Assembly (NCBI GenBank): GCA_019753405.1
Contig: JAIKLF010000001.1
Location: 500,789 to 564,788, forward strand
Source of the DNA: Murdochiella sp. Marseille-P8839
Lineage (GTDB): Bacteria > Bacillota > Clostridia > Tissierellales > Peptoniphilaceae
Direction of reading: 5' to 3'
DNA: 64,000 nt
Every line of letters starts with the position of its first letter. Position 1 is the first letter of the stretch. Of this stretch, positions 35,019 through 43,600 are shown piece after piece. Below the pieces are notes generated by a model. That model saw nothing but the letters and a program-made list of their open reading frames with translations. It did not search any database and had not been told where the DNA came from. The translations under genes and the position numbers were made by a program.

Positions 35019-35480
35019 TTAATTGAATGCGATATACGGACGAATTTGGGAAATGTCCGCACGCAGCAAGCGGCGTTCGTTCTCCTTGTCGTTCACCACA
35101 ATGGCCTCATCATCAAAGTTGATCAACGTGGCAACCAATTGCTTTGATCCGTTTTCTTTTTTGTAAAAGCCGATCTCCACTTTTTTGCCGAAATTAATCT
35201 CCAACTGGCGATCCGTTTTTAACGGCCGCGAAAGATCGGGCGAACTGACTTCAAGCAGATAATGCTGATCAATGGGATCCCATTCATCCAATTTCAAACT
35301 GAGCACATTGCTGACCGCTTCGCAGTCATCTACGGTAATGCCATCCGGATGATAGATGAAAAAACGCAGAATATTGTCTCCCTGTTCATGCACAAACTCG
35401 ACATCCAACAACTCATAGCCGACCTCTTTCACCACTTCGTCAAAACGCGGCCGCCAGGTCTTTACCAAACTCTGCTTCAT
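35019..35480 (-). CDS. rimP: Ribosome maturation factor RimP
   Basis: A 153-residue 30S assembly factor. The family pattern is visible in YELLDVEFVHEQGDNILRFF, the DDCEAVSNVLSLKLD stretch and YLLEVSSPDLSRPLKTDR. The start at 35480 follows a GGAAGGAGG site. An in-frame ATG further upstream lies inside a terminator-like hairpin and is rejected. It is the first gene of the rimP-nusA-ylxR-infB-rbfA-nrnA-truB-ribF operon. Confidence 0.96.
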   Translation of the reverse strand: MKQSLVKTWRPRFDEVVKEVGYELLDVEFVHEQGDNILRFFIYHPDGITVDDCEAVSNVLSLKLDEWDPIDQHYLLEVSSPDLSRPLKTDRQLEINFGKKVEIGFYKKENGSKQLVATLINFDDEAIVVNDKENERRLLRADISQIRPYIAFN

Positions 35481-35499
35481 CAGGCCTCCTTCCGGTCTG

Positions 35500-35530
35500 A
35501 AAAAAACAAGAGCGGGGATCCGCTCTTGTT
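35500..35530 (-). terminator. Intrinsic terminator/attenuator in the rimP-nusA leader
   Basis: A perfect 11-bp stem (AACAAGAGCGG/CCGCTCTTGTT) with a 4-nt loop, followed on the minus strand by seven U residues. It lies about 17-48 nt downstream of the predicted rimP promoter and directly in front of the rimP ribosome binding site. It can terminate the upstream lipoprotein transcript and can also attenuate the rimP-nusA operon. Confidence 0.9.
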
Positions 35531-35553
35531 CCAAGACAACATCAATCATGTAT

Positions 35554-35582
35554 ATTTTACCATATTTTCATTCAGATAACAA
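35554..35582 (-). promoter_or_regulatory. Promoter of the rimP-nusA-infB operon
   Basis: TTGTTA (35582-35577) and TAAAAT (35559-35554) are spaced by 17 bp on the minus strand. It lies just after the lipoprotein stop codon and upstream of the terminator hairpin, so transcripts from it must pass the hairpin to reach rimP. Confidence 0.7.
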
Positions 35583-35589
35583 GCACACG

Positions 35590-36153
35590 CTACTCCCATG
35601 CATCGACTAAGGGATAATATACCTTATCCTTTTTTGCCGGATGATATTCCACGCCGTTCAAGGAAGTGGTATTCGTGATTTCCAGTGTACCGGTCGGAGA
35701 CGAATAAGCGACGGCATCGAACTCTTCCCAAGTAATCGTCTTCATTGTTTTCGTTTCCCAATCGAGACGATCGCCATGCGCCGGCACTGACTCCACTAAC
35801 TCCGGTCGATCGCTAAAGAAGAAAAGACTCTTGTTTTCCTCATCATATCGAACAAAAACGGCACCGTCCCCTTGAATATACCGATAGCCGATCGAACGCT
35901 GATCAATCGTAAAGAGCATTTTTTCCTGTTTTAAAGAATAGACGAAGGTTCCATAATAGTCATGAAATACAATCGTATCTGCCGAATCATAATCCAACAC
36001 CGGAGAAACCACGGTCGTATTGGGATAGGGCTTTTCTGCCGACAGAAAGAAACGATTCGCTTCCGATTTTTCTTCCTTTTGCGTATTAGATTGACAGCCG
36101 ACGAAAAAGAGACAACAAAAGACAAGTAAACAGAATATAGCTTTCTTTTTCAT
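35590..36153 (-). CDS. Putative lipoprotein of unknown function
   Basis: A 187-residue protein I do not recognise. The N-terminus is a lipoprotein signal: MKKK, a hydrophobic core, and lipobox FVGC with the cysteine at about residue 20. A charged linker and then a beta-rich globular part follow (FHDYYGTFVYSLKQ, VFVRYDEENKSLFFFSD). The start at 36153 has a GGAGGTG site. It has its own promoter and is followed by the rimP promoter and terminator, so it is probably a single-gene unit on the outer face of the membrane. No function can be given. Confidence 0.8.
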   Translation of the reverse strand: MKKKAIFCLLVFCCLFFVGCQSNTQKEEKSEANRFFLSAEKPYPNTTVVSPVLDYDSADTIVFHDYYGTFVYSLKQEKMLFTIDQRSIGYRYIQGDGAVFVRYDEENKSLFFFSDRPELVESVPAHGDRLDWETKTMKTITWEEFDAVAYSSPTGTLEITNTTSLNGVEYHPAKKDKVYYPLVDAWE

Positions 36154-36178
36154 ATTCACCTCCATTGCATTCGTAAAA

Positions 36179-36207
36179 ACTATACGACACCATCAATAGG
36201 GTTCCAA
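36179..36207 (-). promoter_or_regulatory. Promoter of the lipoprotein gene
   Basis: TTGGAA (36207-36202) and TATAGT (36184-36179) are spaced by 17 bp on the minus strand, 26 bp before the start codon at 36153. Confidence 0.65.
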
Positions 36208-36245
36208 AAGAAATGCTCTTCACGTTAAATATAGCATATTCTTAT

Positions 36246-36274
36246 GCGACAGAAAACGTACAATAGAGTACAAT
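36246..36274 (+). promoter_or_regulatory. Possible promoter of the folE-HD-folBK operon
   Basis: GCGACA (36246-36251) and TACAAT (36269-36274) are spaced by 17 bp. The -10 is the second copy of a 10-bp tandem repeat (GTACAATAGA twice, 36258-36277). The folE site AAAGGA lies upstream of the ATG at 36334. No THF riboswitch is visible in the leader. Confidence 0.5.
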
Positions 36275-36333
36275 AGAAGCACTTTGCAAGGAGCCGTATT
36301 TGCGGCATCTATCGACAACAGAAAGGATATCCT

Positions 36334-36888
36334 ATGAACACCCAAAAGATTGAACAAGGCGTTCGCCTGCTTTTAGAGGGTATCGGTGAAAATCCCGATC
36401 GCGAAGGCCTTCTGGAAACACCGGCACGCGTAGCACGCGCCTGTGAGGAACTCTTTGGCGGGTTGGACGTAACGGCGGAAAAACATCTTTCGAAAAACTT
36501 TTAATTTGTAAATGACAAAATCGTCATTGAAAAAAATATTCCGTTCTATTCCCTATGCGAACATCACCTCCTTCCCTTTTACGGAGAAGTACACATTGCA
36601 TATATTCCCAATGGAAAAGTCGCCGGACTTTCGAAGCTTGCTCGCACGGTAGAAGTGTATGCCAAGCGGCCGCAGATTCAGGAACGCATGACGCAACAAA
36701 TTGCGGAAGCGCTTCGCGACTATTTGGGCGCCAAGGGCGTTTTGGTTGTGGCAAAAGCGGAACATCTCTGTATGACGATGCGCGGCATTAAAAAGCCGGG
36801 CACAAAAACGGTAACGGCCTGCGCGTTGGGTAGCATCGAAGAGGATGAGGCTCTGAAAAATGAAGTCTATCGCTTAATGGATTTCTAA
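36334..36888 (+). pseudogene. folE: GTP cyclohydrolase I interrupted by one in-frame TAA
   Basis: The frame from ATG 36334 to TAA 36886-36888 reads as a complete 184-codon GTP cyclohydrolase I (first step of folate synthesis, GTP to dihydroneopterin triphosphate), except for a TAA at 36502-36504 (codon 57). It falls where the family normally has an acidic residue after SKTF, so a single G-to-T change of a GAA codon explains it. Downstream, the zinc and active-site parts are all intact: [28 protein letters not shown] and HLCMTMRG. No ATG, GTG or TTG restart lies in frame before the CEHH motif; the first is GTG at 36655, so the fragments should be inactive. The original stop overlaps the next start (TAATG). 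It could be a recent nonsense mutation or a sequencing error. Confidence 0.9.
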
Positions 36889-37391
36889 TGGATACGGTAA
36901 AACGAGTGGAAGAACCGATGGAAAATGCGAATCGGATTTATCAAGATCCTTATTATGTGACGCTTCTATCTCGTCTGGAAGAGTTGGAAAAAGAGCGCGT
37001 ATTCTGTAAGCATGATCTGAGCCACTTTTTAAGCGTGGGACGTATCGCCTACATTCTCTCTTTGGAAGAAGGACTTTCCGTCTCCAAGGATGTGCTCTAT
37101 ACCGCCGCGCTATTGCATGATATCGGGCGTGTAGAGGAACTGACCTCCGGCATTTCACACGATGAGGCCTCTGCAAGCATTGCCGAGAAGTTTTTAGCGG
37201 AATCTACCTTTACGGATGAAGAAAAGCAAACGGTGCTATCCCTCATTCGTGGCCATCGAAATCGCGGTGAGAATTCGCTAACGGAACTATTTTATCGCGC
37301 CGACAAACTGTCACGATCGTGCGCCTACTGTCCGGCCATAGACCTCTGCCATTGGCCGGAGGAACGAAAAAATCGAACGCTACGCTATTAG
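36888..37391 (+). CDS. HD-domain phosphohydrolase in the folate cluster
   Basis: A 167-residue HD-superfamily protein. Metal-binding residues are visible in CKHDLSHFLSV (about 40-50), the LLHDIGRVEEL core (about 75-85) and ISHDEASASI. A C-terminal cysteine pair (SCAYCPAIDLCHWP) is present. The start overlaps the folE stop by 1 bp, with no good Shine-Dalgarno site, so translation probably depends on coupling to folE. An alternative start at 36918 is possible. HD hydrolases are often found in Bacillota folate operons, where the phosphatase that removes phosphate from dihydroneopterin triphosphate is commonly unassigned. A role in that step is plausible but unproven. Confidence 0.85.
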   Translation: MDTVKRVEEPMENANRIYQDPYYVTLLSRLEELEKERVFCKHDLSHFLSVGRIAYILSLEEGLSVSKDVLYTAALLHDIGRVEELTSGISHDEASASIAEKFLAESTFTDEEKQTVLSLIRGHRNRGENSLTELFYRADKLSRSCAYCPAIDLCHWPEERKNRTLRY

Positions 37392-37399
37392 GAGGCATC

Positions 37400-38218
37400 A
37401 TGGATCATTTGCGCATAAAAGATCTGGAAATTATGGCTCATCACGGCCTTTTTCCGGAAGAAAAAAAGTTGGGACAGAAATTTCTGGTTTCTGTGGATTG
37501 CGCCTACAATATGAAACAAGCAGCCATAGAGAATGATTTAGAACGTTCCATCCATTACGGTCTGCTTTGTCAGGATATTTCCCGTCTCCTCACGGAAAAC
37601 ACATATGATCTTCTCGAAACATGTGCTTATCGCATTGTACAGCACATTTTTTCCCTCTTTCCCTTTGTTCGTGAAGCGACCGTATCCATAAAAAAGCCTT
37701 TCGCTCCCATCGGTCTTCCACTGGACTATCCGGAGGTTTCGATCACCCGTAAAATGCGCACCTACTGGATTGCGCTTGGTACCAACCTGGGCGATCGAAA
37801 AGCAAATCTGGATCAAGCCCTCAAGGCCATGAAAGAATCAGGTCTGGTAGTGACAAAATTGTCTTCCATTTTGGAGACGAAGGCATGGGGTAAAACTGAT
37901 CAGCCGGATTTTCTGAACCAAGTCGTAGAGGTTCAAAGTATTGAAGAACCGGAAGATATGCTGACAATTTTGCAACAGATTGAAGCCGACCTGGGACGCG
38001 TTCGTCATGAACATTGGGGACCGCGACCCATCGATTTGGATATCCTTTTGGTTGATCGGGATATCATTCAATCAGAGCGATTGACTGTCCCGCATCCATA
38101 CATGACGGAACGCGCCTTTGTGCTGGATCCGTTAAACGAAATTGCACCCTTTGTTGTTCATCCGATGCGCCAAAAAGCCATAAGGGAACTCTATGAAGAG
38201 TTACATCAGCAGGGATAA
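37400..38218 (+). CDS. folBK: Fused dihydroneopterin aldolase / HPPK
   Basis: A 272-residue bifunctional enzyme. Residues about 1-118 are FolB (dihydroneopterin to 6-hydroxymethyl-dihydropterin plus glycolaldehyde), with AHHGLFPEEKKLGQKF and the catalytic lysine in VSIKKPFAPIG. Residues about 122-272 are FolK (pyrophosphorylation of that product), with IALGTNLGDRKANL and the signature HWGPRPIDLDILLVD. The start at 37400 follows AGGAGG; longer frames run into the HD gene. It is the last gene of the plus-strand folate half and converges on folP. Confidence 0.95.
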   Translation: MDHLRIKDLEIMAHHGLFPEEKKLGQKFLVSVDCAYNMKQAAIENDLERSIHYGLLCQDISRLLTENTYDLLETCAYRIVQHIFSLFPFVREATVSIKKPFAPIGLPLDYPEVSITRKMRTYWIALGTNLGDRKANLDQALKAMKESGLVVTKLSSILETKAWGKTDQPDFLNQVVEVQSIEEPEDMLTILQQIEADLGRVRHEHWGPRPIDLDILLVDRDIIQSERLTVPHPYMTERAFVLDPLNEIAPFVVHPMRQKAIRELYEELHQQG

Positions 38219-38230
38219 AAGTTGAAAAGC

Positions 38231-38264
38231 AAAAAGACGGTGACTCAATTCACCGTCTTTTTTT
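38231..38264. terminator. Bidirectional terminator between folBK and folP
   Basis: A 13-bp perfect stem (AAAAAGACGGTGA/TCACCGTCTTTTT) with a 6-nt loop. A and T runs on both flanks let it terminate transcription from both directions. Confidence 0.93.
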
Positions 38265-38280
38265 ATTGTCTATCGCATTT

Positions 38281-39261
38281 TTAACGGGTATAGCCCCCGA
38301 AATTGATGTCTTCCTGTTGATCCGCCAGACGAACCGCATCCGCGACCATGGCCGCCATGCGATGCTCCGCCACCGTGTGCACGCGAACGACCTCTACGCC
38401 TTCCCGAGCGGCCAAGGCCGTGAGTATGGCCGAAGCGACGTCGCGATGACGGAATCCTTCCTCGGTATCCGGATCTACGCAATAGCCTGCCTCCTGCAAC
38501 ATATTGACAATAAAGCGTTTCCGAGAAACGCCAAGGAAGATACCGTAACCCATGGCATGCAGATCCGGTAAATGTTGGATCAGACGCAAATTGTCGCGTT
38601 TAGACAGGCCGAAGCCGATGCCCGGATCAAGCAGGATGTGTTCCTGCGGAATACCAGCTTCCTTTGCAAGCGCCAGACTTCGGTCAAGATAGCGATGCAG
38701 AAGAACGAGAATATCGTCTTCCGTCGCCGCCTCTCGTTTTTCTCCGTCTGTGAACGCTTTTCCTTCTCCGAAGGTCGGGAACTTTTTGCTGTTGGGATGG
38801 TCGGGACGGATAACAACCGGATTAAACATCGCGATGAGTCCCGCCTGCTTTTCAGCAATGATCTTCGCCATGTTCTCGTCGCCAATAAGACCGGTAATAT
38901 CGTTTATGATATCGCACCCTGCTTCCAGAGCAGCTTTTGCCACCGGCGCCTTCCAAGTGTCCACCGAAATCAACGCATCCGTCTTCTCGCGCAGCGATTT
39001 AATCACCGGTACAACGCGACCGATTTCTTCCTCGATCTCAATGTAATGCGAGCCCGGGCGAGTGGATTCCCCGCCGATATCCAGCATATCCGCACCTTCT
39101 TCTAAAAGTGCAAGCGCGTGGTTCACCGCTTTTTCCGTCGTGTCCCATTTTCCGCCGTCCGAAAAGGAATCCGGCGTAACATTGACGATGGCACAGATTC
39201 GACACGCATCGTCAGCCTTAAATTGATGATGACCGATCTGAAAAATTGGATTCTGTTGCAT
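38281..39261 (-). CDS. folP: Dihydropteroate synthase
   Basis: A 326-residue enzyme that joins hydroxymethyl-dihydropterin pyrophosphate to p-aminobenzoate, the sulfonamide target. It shows the signatures IVNVTPDSFSDGGKWD, DIGGESTRPGSHYIEIEEEI, IINDITGLIGDENMA and LDPGIGFGLSKRDNL. Between IAMFNP and EDDILVLLHRYL there is an insertion of roughly 20 residues (RPDHPNSKKFPTFGEGK region) compared with the textbook loop, and the usual MHMQG stretch is absent. The final RVHTV replaces the common RVHDV. The start at 39261 is preferred because AAGGAG lies in front; the gene follows folC with 1 bp between. Confidence 0.93.
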   Translation of the reverse strand: MQQNPIFQIGHHQFKADDACRICAIVNVTPDSFSDGGKWDTTEKAVNHALALLEEGADMLDIGGESTRPGSHYIEIEEEIGRVVPVIKSLREKTDALISVDTWKAPVAKAALEAGCDIINDITGLIGDENMAKIIAEKQAGLIAMFNPVVIRPDHPNSKKFPTFGEGKAFTDGEKREAATEDDILVLLHRYLDRSLALAKEAGIPQEHILLDPGIGFGLSKRDNLRLIQHLPDLHAMGYGIFLGVSRKRFIVNMLQEAGYCVDPDTEEGFRHRDVASAILTALAAREGVEVVRVHTVAEHRMAAMVADAVRLADQQEDINFGGYTR

Positions 39262-39262
39262 G

Positions 39263-40567
39263 CTATTCTCCTTCATGTTTGAGATAGGTGCGCACGTGTC
39301 CGATCATATAGAGCGATCCGACGAAGACCACGGCGCTATTTGGGGTCGTGCAATACTTTTTTGCTGCATTCCAGGCTTCTTCCAAACGATCGCATGGTGT
39401 AGCCTCACACCCGCGTTGACGAATCTTTTCAGCCAGTTCTTTTGCCGGCATGGCACGCGGATTATCCGGTGTTAAGGTGATCACATGCTTGGCCAGAGGC
39501 AGAAAAAGATCCAGCATTTTGTCAATTTCTTTATCGGCCAAAATACCCAACACCATGACAAGTTGTCGATCGCCCAAAAAGTCCTTAACGGATTGCGCGA
39601 ACAGGCGTGCCCCGCCGGGATTGTGCGCACCGTCCAGAATGGTGAGCGGAGAATCCAACACCTTTTCAAAACGTCCCTTCCAGGCGGTCTTCTGCAAGCC
39701 GCGAAGAATCGCGTCGTCATCAAGAGCAATCCTACCGTTTTTACGCAATAAGGAAATTGCGCTGAGCGCCATGATCGCATTGGGCATCTGATAGTCCCCC
39801 ATCATGGATAATGAAATCGGCCAGACTTTTCCTTCAGCATCCGTCCAAGTGAAGCGCTGACCGTCAATGGATGCGCTTTCAACCACAAGAGAGCTAAAGT
39901 CAGGCTTAAGTATTGGCGCATCCTGCCGTTTCGCAACCGCTTCAACGGTTTCCTCCACTTCCTTTTCTTGCGGATAGAGTACCACCGGGCAACCGGGTTT
40001 AATAATGCCCGCTTTCTCACCGGCAATGGCGGATAAGGTGTTGCCGAGATATTTGGTATGGTCCAGTGAAATAGAACAGATGAGACTCACCCACGGTTTT
40101 TCGATAATGTTGGTGGCATCGAGACGACCTCCCATGCCGACTTCCAGGACAACCATATCCACCTCGGCTTCCTGAAAGCAGAGAAACGCAAGGGCGGTTT
40201 CCAGCTCAAACTGACTAGGTAAATTCGCTCCGTCCTTTTTCATCTCTTCCACCGCCTGCTGAACGCGTGCAGTGTTACGAATAATAGCATCATCCGAAAT
40301 GGGAACATTATTTACTTGAATGCGCTCATTAAAACGTTCCAACGCAGGCGACGTATAGAGTCCCACGTGATAGCCGGCTTCGATCAGAATGGTCGACAGA
40401 AAGGCTGCCGTGGATCCCTTCCCGTTCGTTCCGGCGATATGAAGATACGGCATATCCTTCTGCGGATCGCCCAGACGGTGCAGGAGATCGCGTACCGTAT
40501 CCAGTCCCAATTTCACGCCGAATTTGGCCTGTTGTTCATAAAACGCAATGCTTTGTTCAATCGTCAT
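39263..40567 (-). CDS. folC: Folylpolyglutamate synthase/dihydrofolate synthase
   Basis: A 434-residue Mur-ligase-type enzyme that adds glutamate to dihydropteroate and folates. The P-loop HIAGTNGKGSTAAFLSTI is near 41-58. The ERIQVN omega-loop, VVLEVGMGGRLDATNI and LDGAHNPGGARLFA are typical. Length fits. It is the gene after polC on the minus strand (62 bp gap) and is followed directly by folP. It is therefore at the tail of the replication/lipid block, opposite the other folate genes. Confidence 0.95.
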   Translation of the reverse strand: MTIEQSIAFYEQQAKFGVKLGLDTVRDLLHRLGDPQKDMPYLHIAGTNGKGSTAAFLSTILIEAGYHVGLYTSPALERFNERIQVNNVPISDDAIIRNTARVQQAVEEMKKDGANLPSQFELETALAFLCFQEAEVDMVVLEVGMGGRLDATNIIEKPWVSLICSISLDHTKYLGNTLSAIAGEKAGIIKPGCPVVLYPQEKEVEETVEAVAKRQDAPILKPDFSSLVVESASIDGQRFTWTDAEGKVWPISLSMMGDYQMPNAIMALSAISLLRKNGRIALDDDAILRGLQKTAWKGRFEKVLDSPLTILDGAHNPGGARLFAQSVKDFLGDRQLVMVLGILADKEIDKMLDLFLPLAKHVITLTPDNPRAMPAKELAEKIRQRGCEATPCDRLEEAWNAAKKYCTTPNSAVVFVGSLYMIGHVRTYLKHEGE

Positions 40568-40629
40568 GTCCAGCTCCTTTCGCTGTCATTCCTCATTATA
40601 AGCACCGCCGCACAAAATGAAAGGGGCGA

Positions 40630-43600
40630 TTAAAATCCCGGTAGAAAACTCATCTGATTGCTTTCAGGAAGGTCATTAAGGAGGCCATGGTCCACCAGCG
40701 ATTGAAACGCGCTGCGCGGAATTCTTGTGCGCTGCTTAAAGTCCGAGCGGGAAAGGAATTCGCCATCCTGCATCGCCGATTTGATGGATTCGGCGTTGCT
40801 CTCAGACACATCATCCAGTGCAGCCAACGGCGGAAGCACCGCATCTGATCCTGCCGTGCGAAAGACGGCTGCATCGGAAGTTTCCCGACTTGGTGCAGCA
40901 AAGGTCAGGCCACGAGCGAACATTTCCTCAATAATTTCCCACAAAGCCCATTTTCCGCCGTCAATCGCTTCCCCCGCCTCTTTTGCACTTTGCAATTCTT
41001 TCATGCGTGTTTGGGCTTCTTCCAGCGATGACACGAGAAACGATGAAGAAAACAGACTCAGGTGTTGCGTAAAATAGGTGGCATAAAACGCCGCCGGTTG
41101 ATGCACCTTAAACCAGGCAATGCGATAGCTCATCATGACATAAGCGGTGGCATGCGATTTCGGAAACATGTATTTGATCCGCTGACAGGAATCAATGTAC
41201 CAATCCGGCACATTGTGTTCCTTCATATGCTCTTCCACACCTTCCGGAATTCCCTTGCCTTTGCGGACGGATTCCATGGTCTTAAAGCTTTCCAATTTGT
41301 CCATCCCCATGTGAATCAGATAGTTCATGATGTCATCACGCGTACAAATGGCGTTTCTCAGCGTGGTCTTTCCGTTGCGAATGAGTTCTTCCGCGTTATT
41401 GAGCCATACATCGGTTCCGTGCGAAAGGCCGGAAATGCGACATAATTCACCGAAAGTCGTCGGCAAGGTCTGTTTCAACATTCCACGCACGAAAGTGGTC
41501 CCGAATTCTGGAATGCCCAATGTGCCATCCGAACTGTTGGAATACGGATGTATCGCTTTTAAGGACTCCGTGGAACGGAAGAGTGACATCGTATCGGCAT
41601 CATCAAAGCGGATCGTTAGCGGATTGATGCCGGTCATCTCCTCCAACTGACGAATGATCGTGGGACTCGTGTGTCCCAGCTCATCCAATTTCAGCAGGCA
41701 GTGATCCAAGTTGTTGTAACTGAAATGCGTTGTGCGCACATCGCTTTTCACATCATCCGCCGGATACTGGATCGGTGTAACATCGGTTATATCCATCTGT
41801 TTCGGCACAATCATCAATCCGCCGGCATGCTGGCCAGTCGTGCGTTTTGTGCCTTCCATCGTATGCTGCAGTGCACGGATGCGCGCCGCAGAGAGCTGTT
41901 TCTCCTCCTCCGGCACATACGGCTGTTCCACATATTTTCGAATAAATCCATAAGCGGTTTTTTCCTGGATACCGGAAATCGTACCGGCACGAAAAACCTT
42001 ACCTTCTCCGAAAAGCTCTTCGGTGTATTTATGAATGGTGGGCATGTAGACACCGGCAAAGTTCAAATCAATATCCGGTTCCTTATCACCGTTAAAGCCT
42101 AAGAAAACTTCAAACGGGATGGTGTGTCCGTCACGCTCCATCGGCGTATTGCACTGGGGACAATTTTTTGGCGGCAAGTCAAAACCCGATTCCACCGATC
42201 CGTCCTCAATGAATTCGCTGTGACGACAGTGGGGGCAGACATAATGCGGCACCAACGGATTGACCTCGGTGATATCCGCCATGGTGGCAACAAAGGAGCT
42301 GCCGACCGATCCGCGCGAACCAACTAAATAGCCGTCACGATTGGATTTCTGGACAAGGCGTCTGGCGATAACGTAAAGCGACGAGTAGCCGTTTGAAATG
42401 ATGGAGTCCAACTCCTTTTCCAGTCTGGCGCTAACCAGCTTGGGAAGCGGAGAACCATAGCGTTTTTCTGCATTGGCATAAGAGGACGTGCGCAACTCTT
42501 CGGCCGCACCTTCGAGTTCCGGCGAATAGGTTTCCGAAGGAATCGGTGCGATGAATTCAAATGCATCGGCAAAACGTCCGGTCGCCTTCACAACGATTTC
42601 CTCTACCGTTTCCTGCGGAAGAAACGAAAAGGCGTTCTTCATCTCGACCGTATTGAGAAGACGAAAACGTCCGTTTTCATCAAAGTCTATATTACGCTGG
42701 TAATTGATCAGAATATTCCGTGCCAGGCGATCGCCCGGATCCAGATAGCTCGGCGTGCCGATGGCGATGACCGGTTTCTGTTCGCTCTTACCCAGAGCGA
42801 GGAGACGGCGGATAATGCGCTGCATATGGGCTTCATCCGCAACCAGTTCATGGCGCATGGCCGTTGGCGTGAACGAAGGCGGTTGCACCAGAAACACATC
42901 CACATCCTTAGCTAAGGATCGAATGTAGTCCTCCGGCATATCTTCCGCAATCGCTTCAAAAAGCTTCGAACCGATAAGTCCGGATGCGGTGAGAAGACCT
43001 TCTTTCTTTTCCCGCAAAAGTTTTTCAGGAATGCCAGGGCGTCCGTAGTCAAAATAATCAATATTGGCGAAAGAGATGAGCTCATATAAGTTTTTGAGGC
43101 CGCTGTGCTTTGGACAATACACCAGAAGTTCCGATTCACGGTGACGGGAAAGTGGATAAGAAGAAGGCGTACGATTGATCTCCGAAAGCGGAATGTCGAG
43201 TTCCTTCCATTCTTCCCACAGGCGAAGAAAAGCCGCGCCGGTTGCGGTCGCGTCGTCAATGGCGCGGTGATGATGAAATTGTGGCACGTGCAATTCTTTT
43301 GTAATGGTGTCCAATTTGTGATTTTTAAATTCCGGATGCAAACAGCGGGCAAGCCATAACGTGTCCATCCAGACGGGCTCCACGGAAAGGCCTAATCGTT
43401 TCGCATTTTCCCGGATGAATCCCACATCAAAACGGGCATTGTGCGCTACCCAAATGCTGTCTTTCGCAAATTCTAAAAAGCGTGGAAGGACCTCTTCAAT
43501 CGTCGGCGCACCTGCCACCATCGCGTCGGTAATGGATGTCAACTCGGTAATGCGCTCCGGAATGGACCGCTGGGGATTTACAAAAGCGGAGAACTCGTCT

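Noticed and set aside
36275-36333. THF riboswitch upstream of folE
   Set aside because: The leader is too short and lacks the conserved THF riboswitch core.
36502-36504. Possible selenocysteine or programmed read-through at the folE stop
   Set aside because: The stop is TAA, not TGA, no recoding structure is visible, and TAA ends many other genes here.
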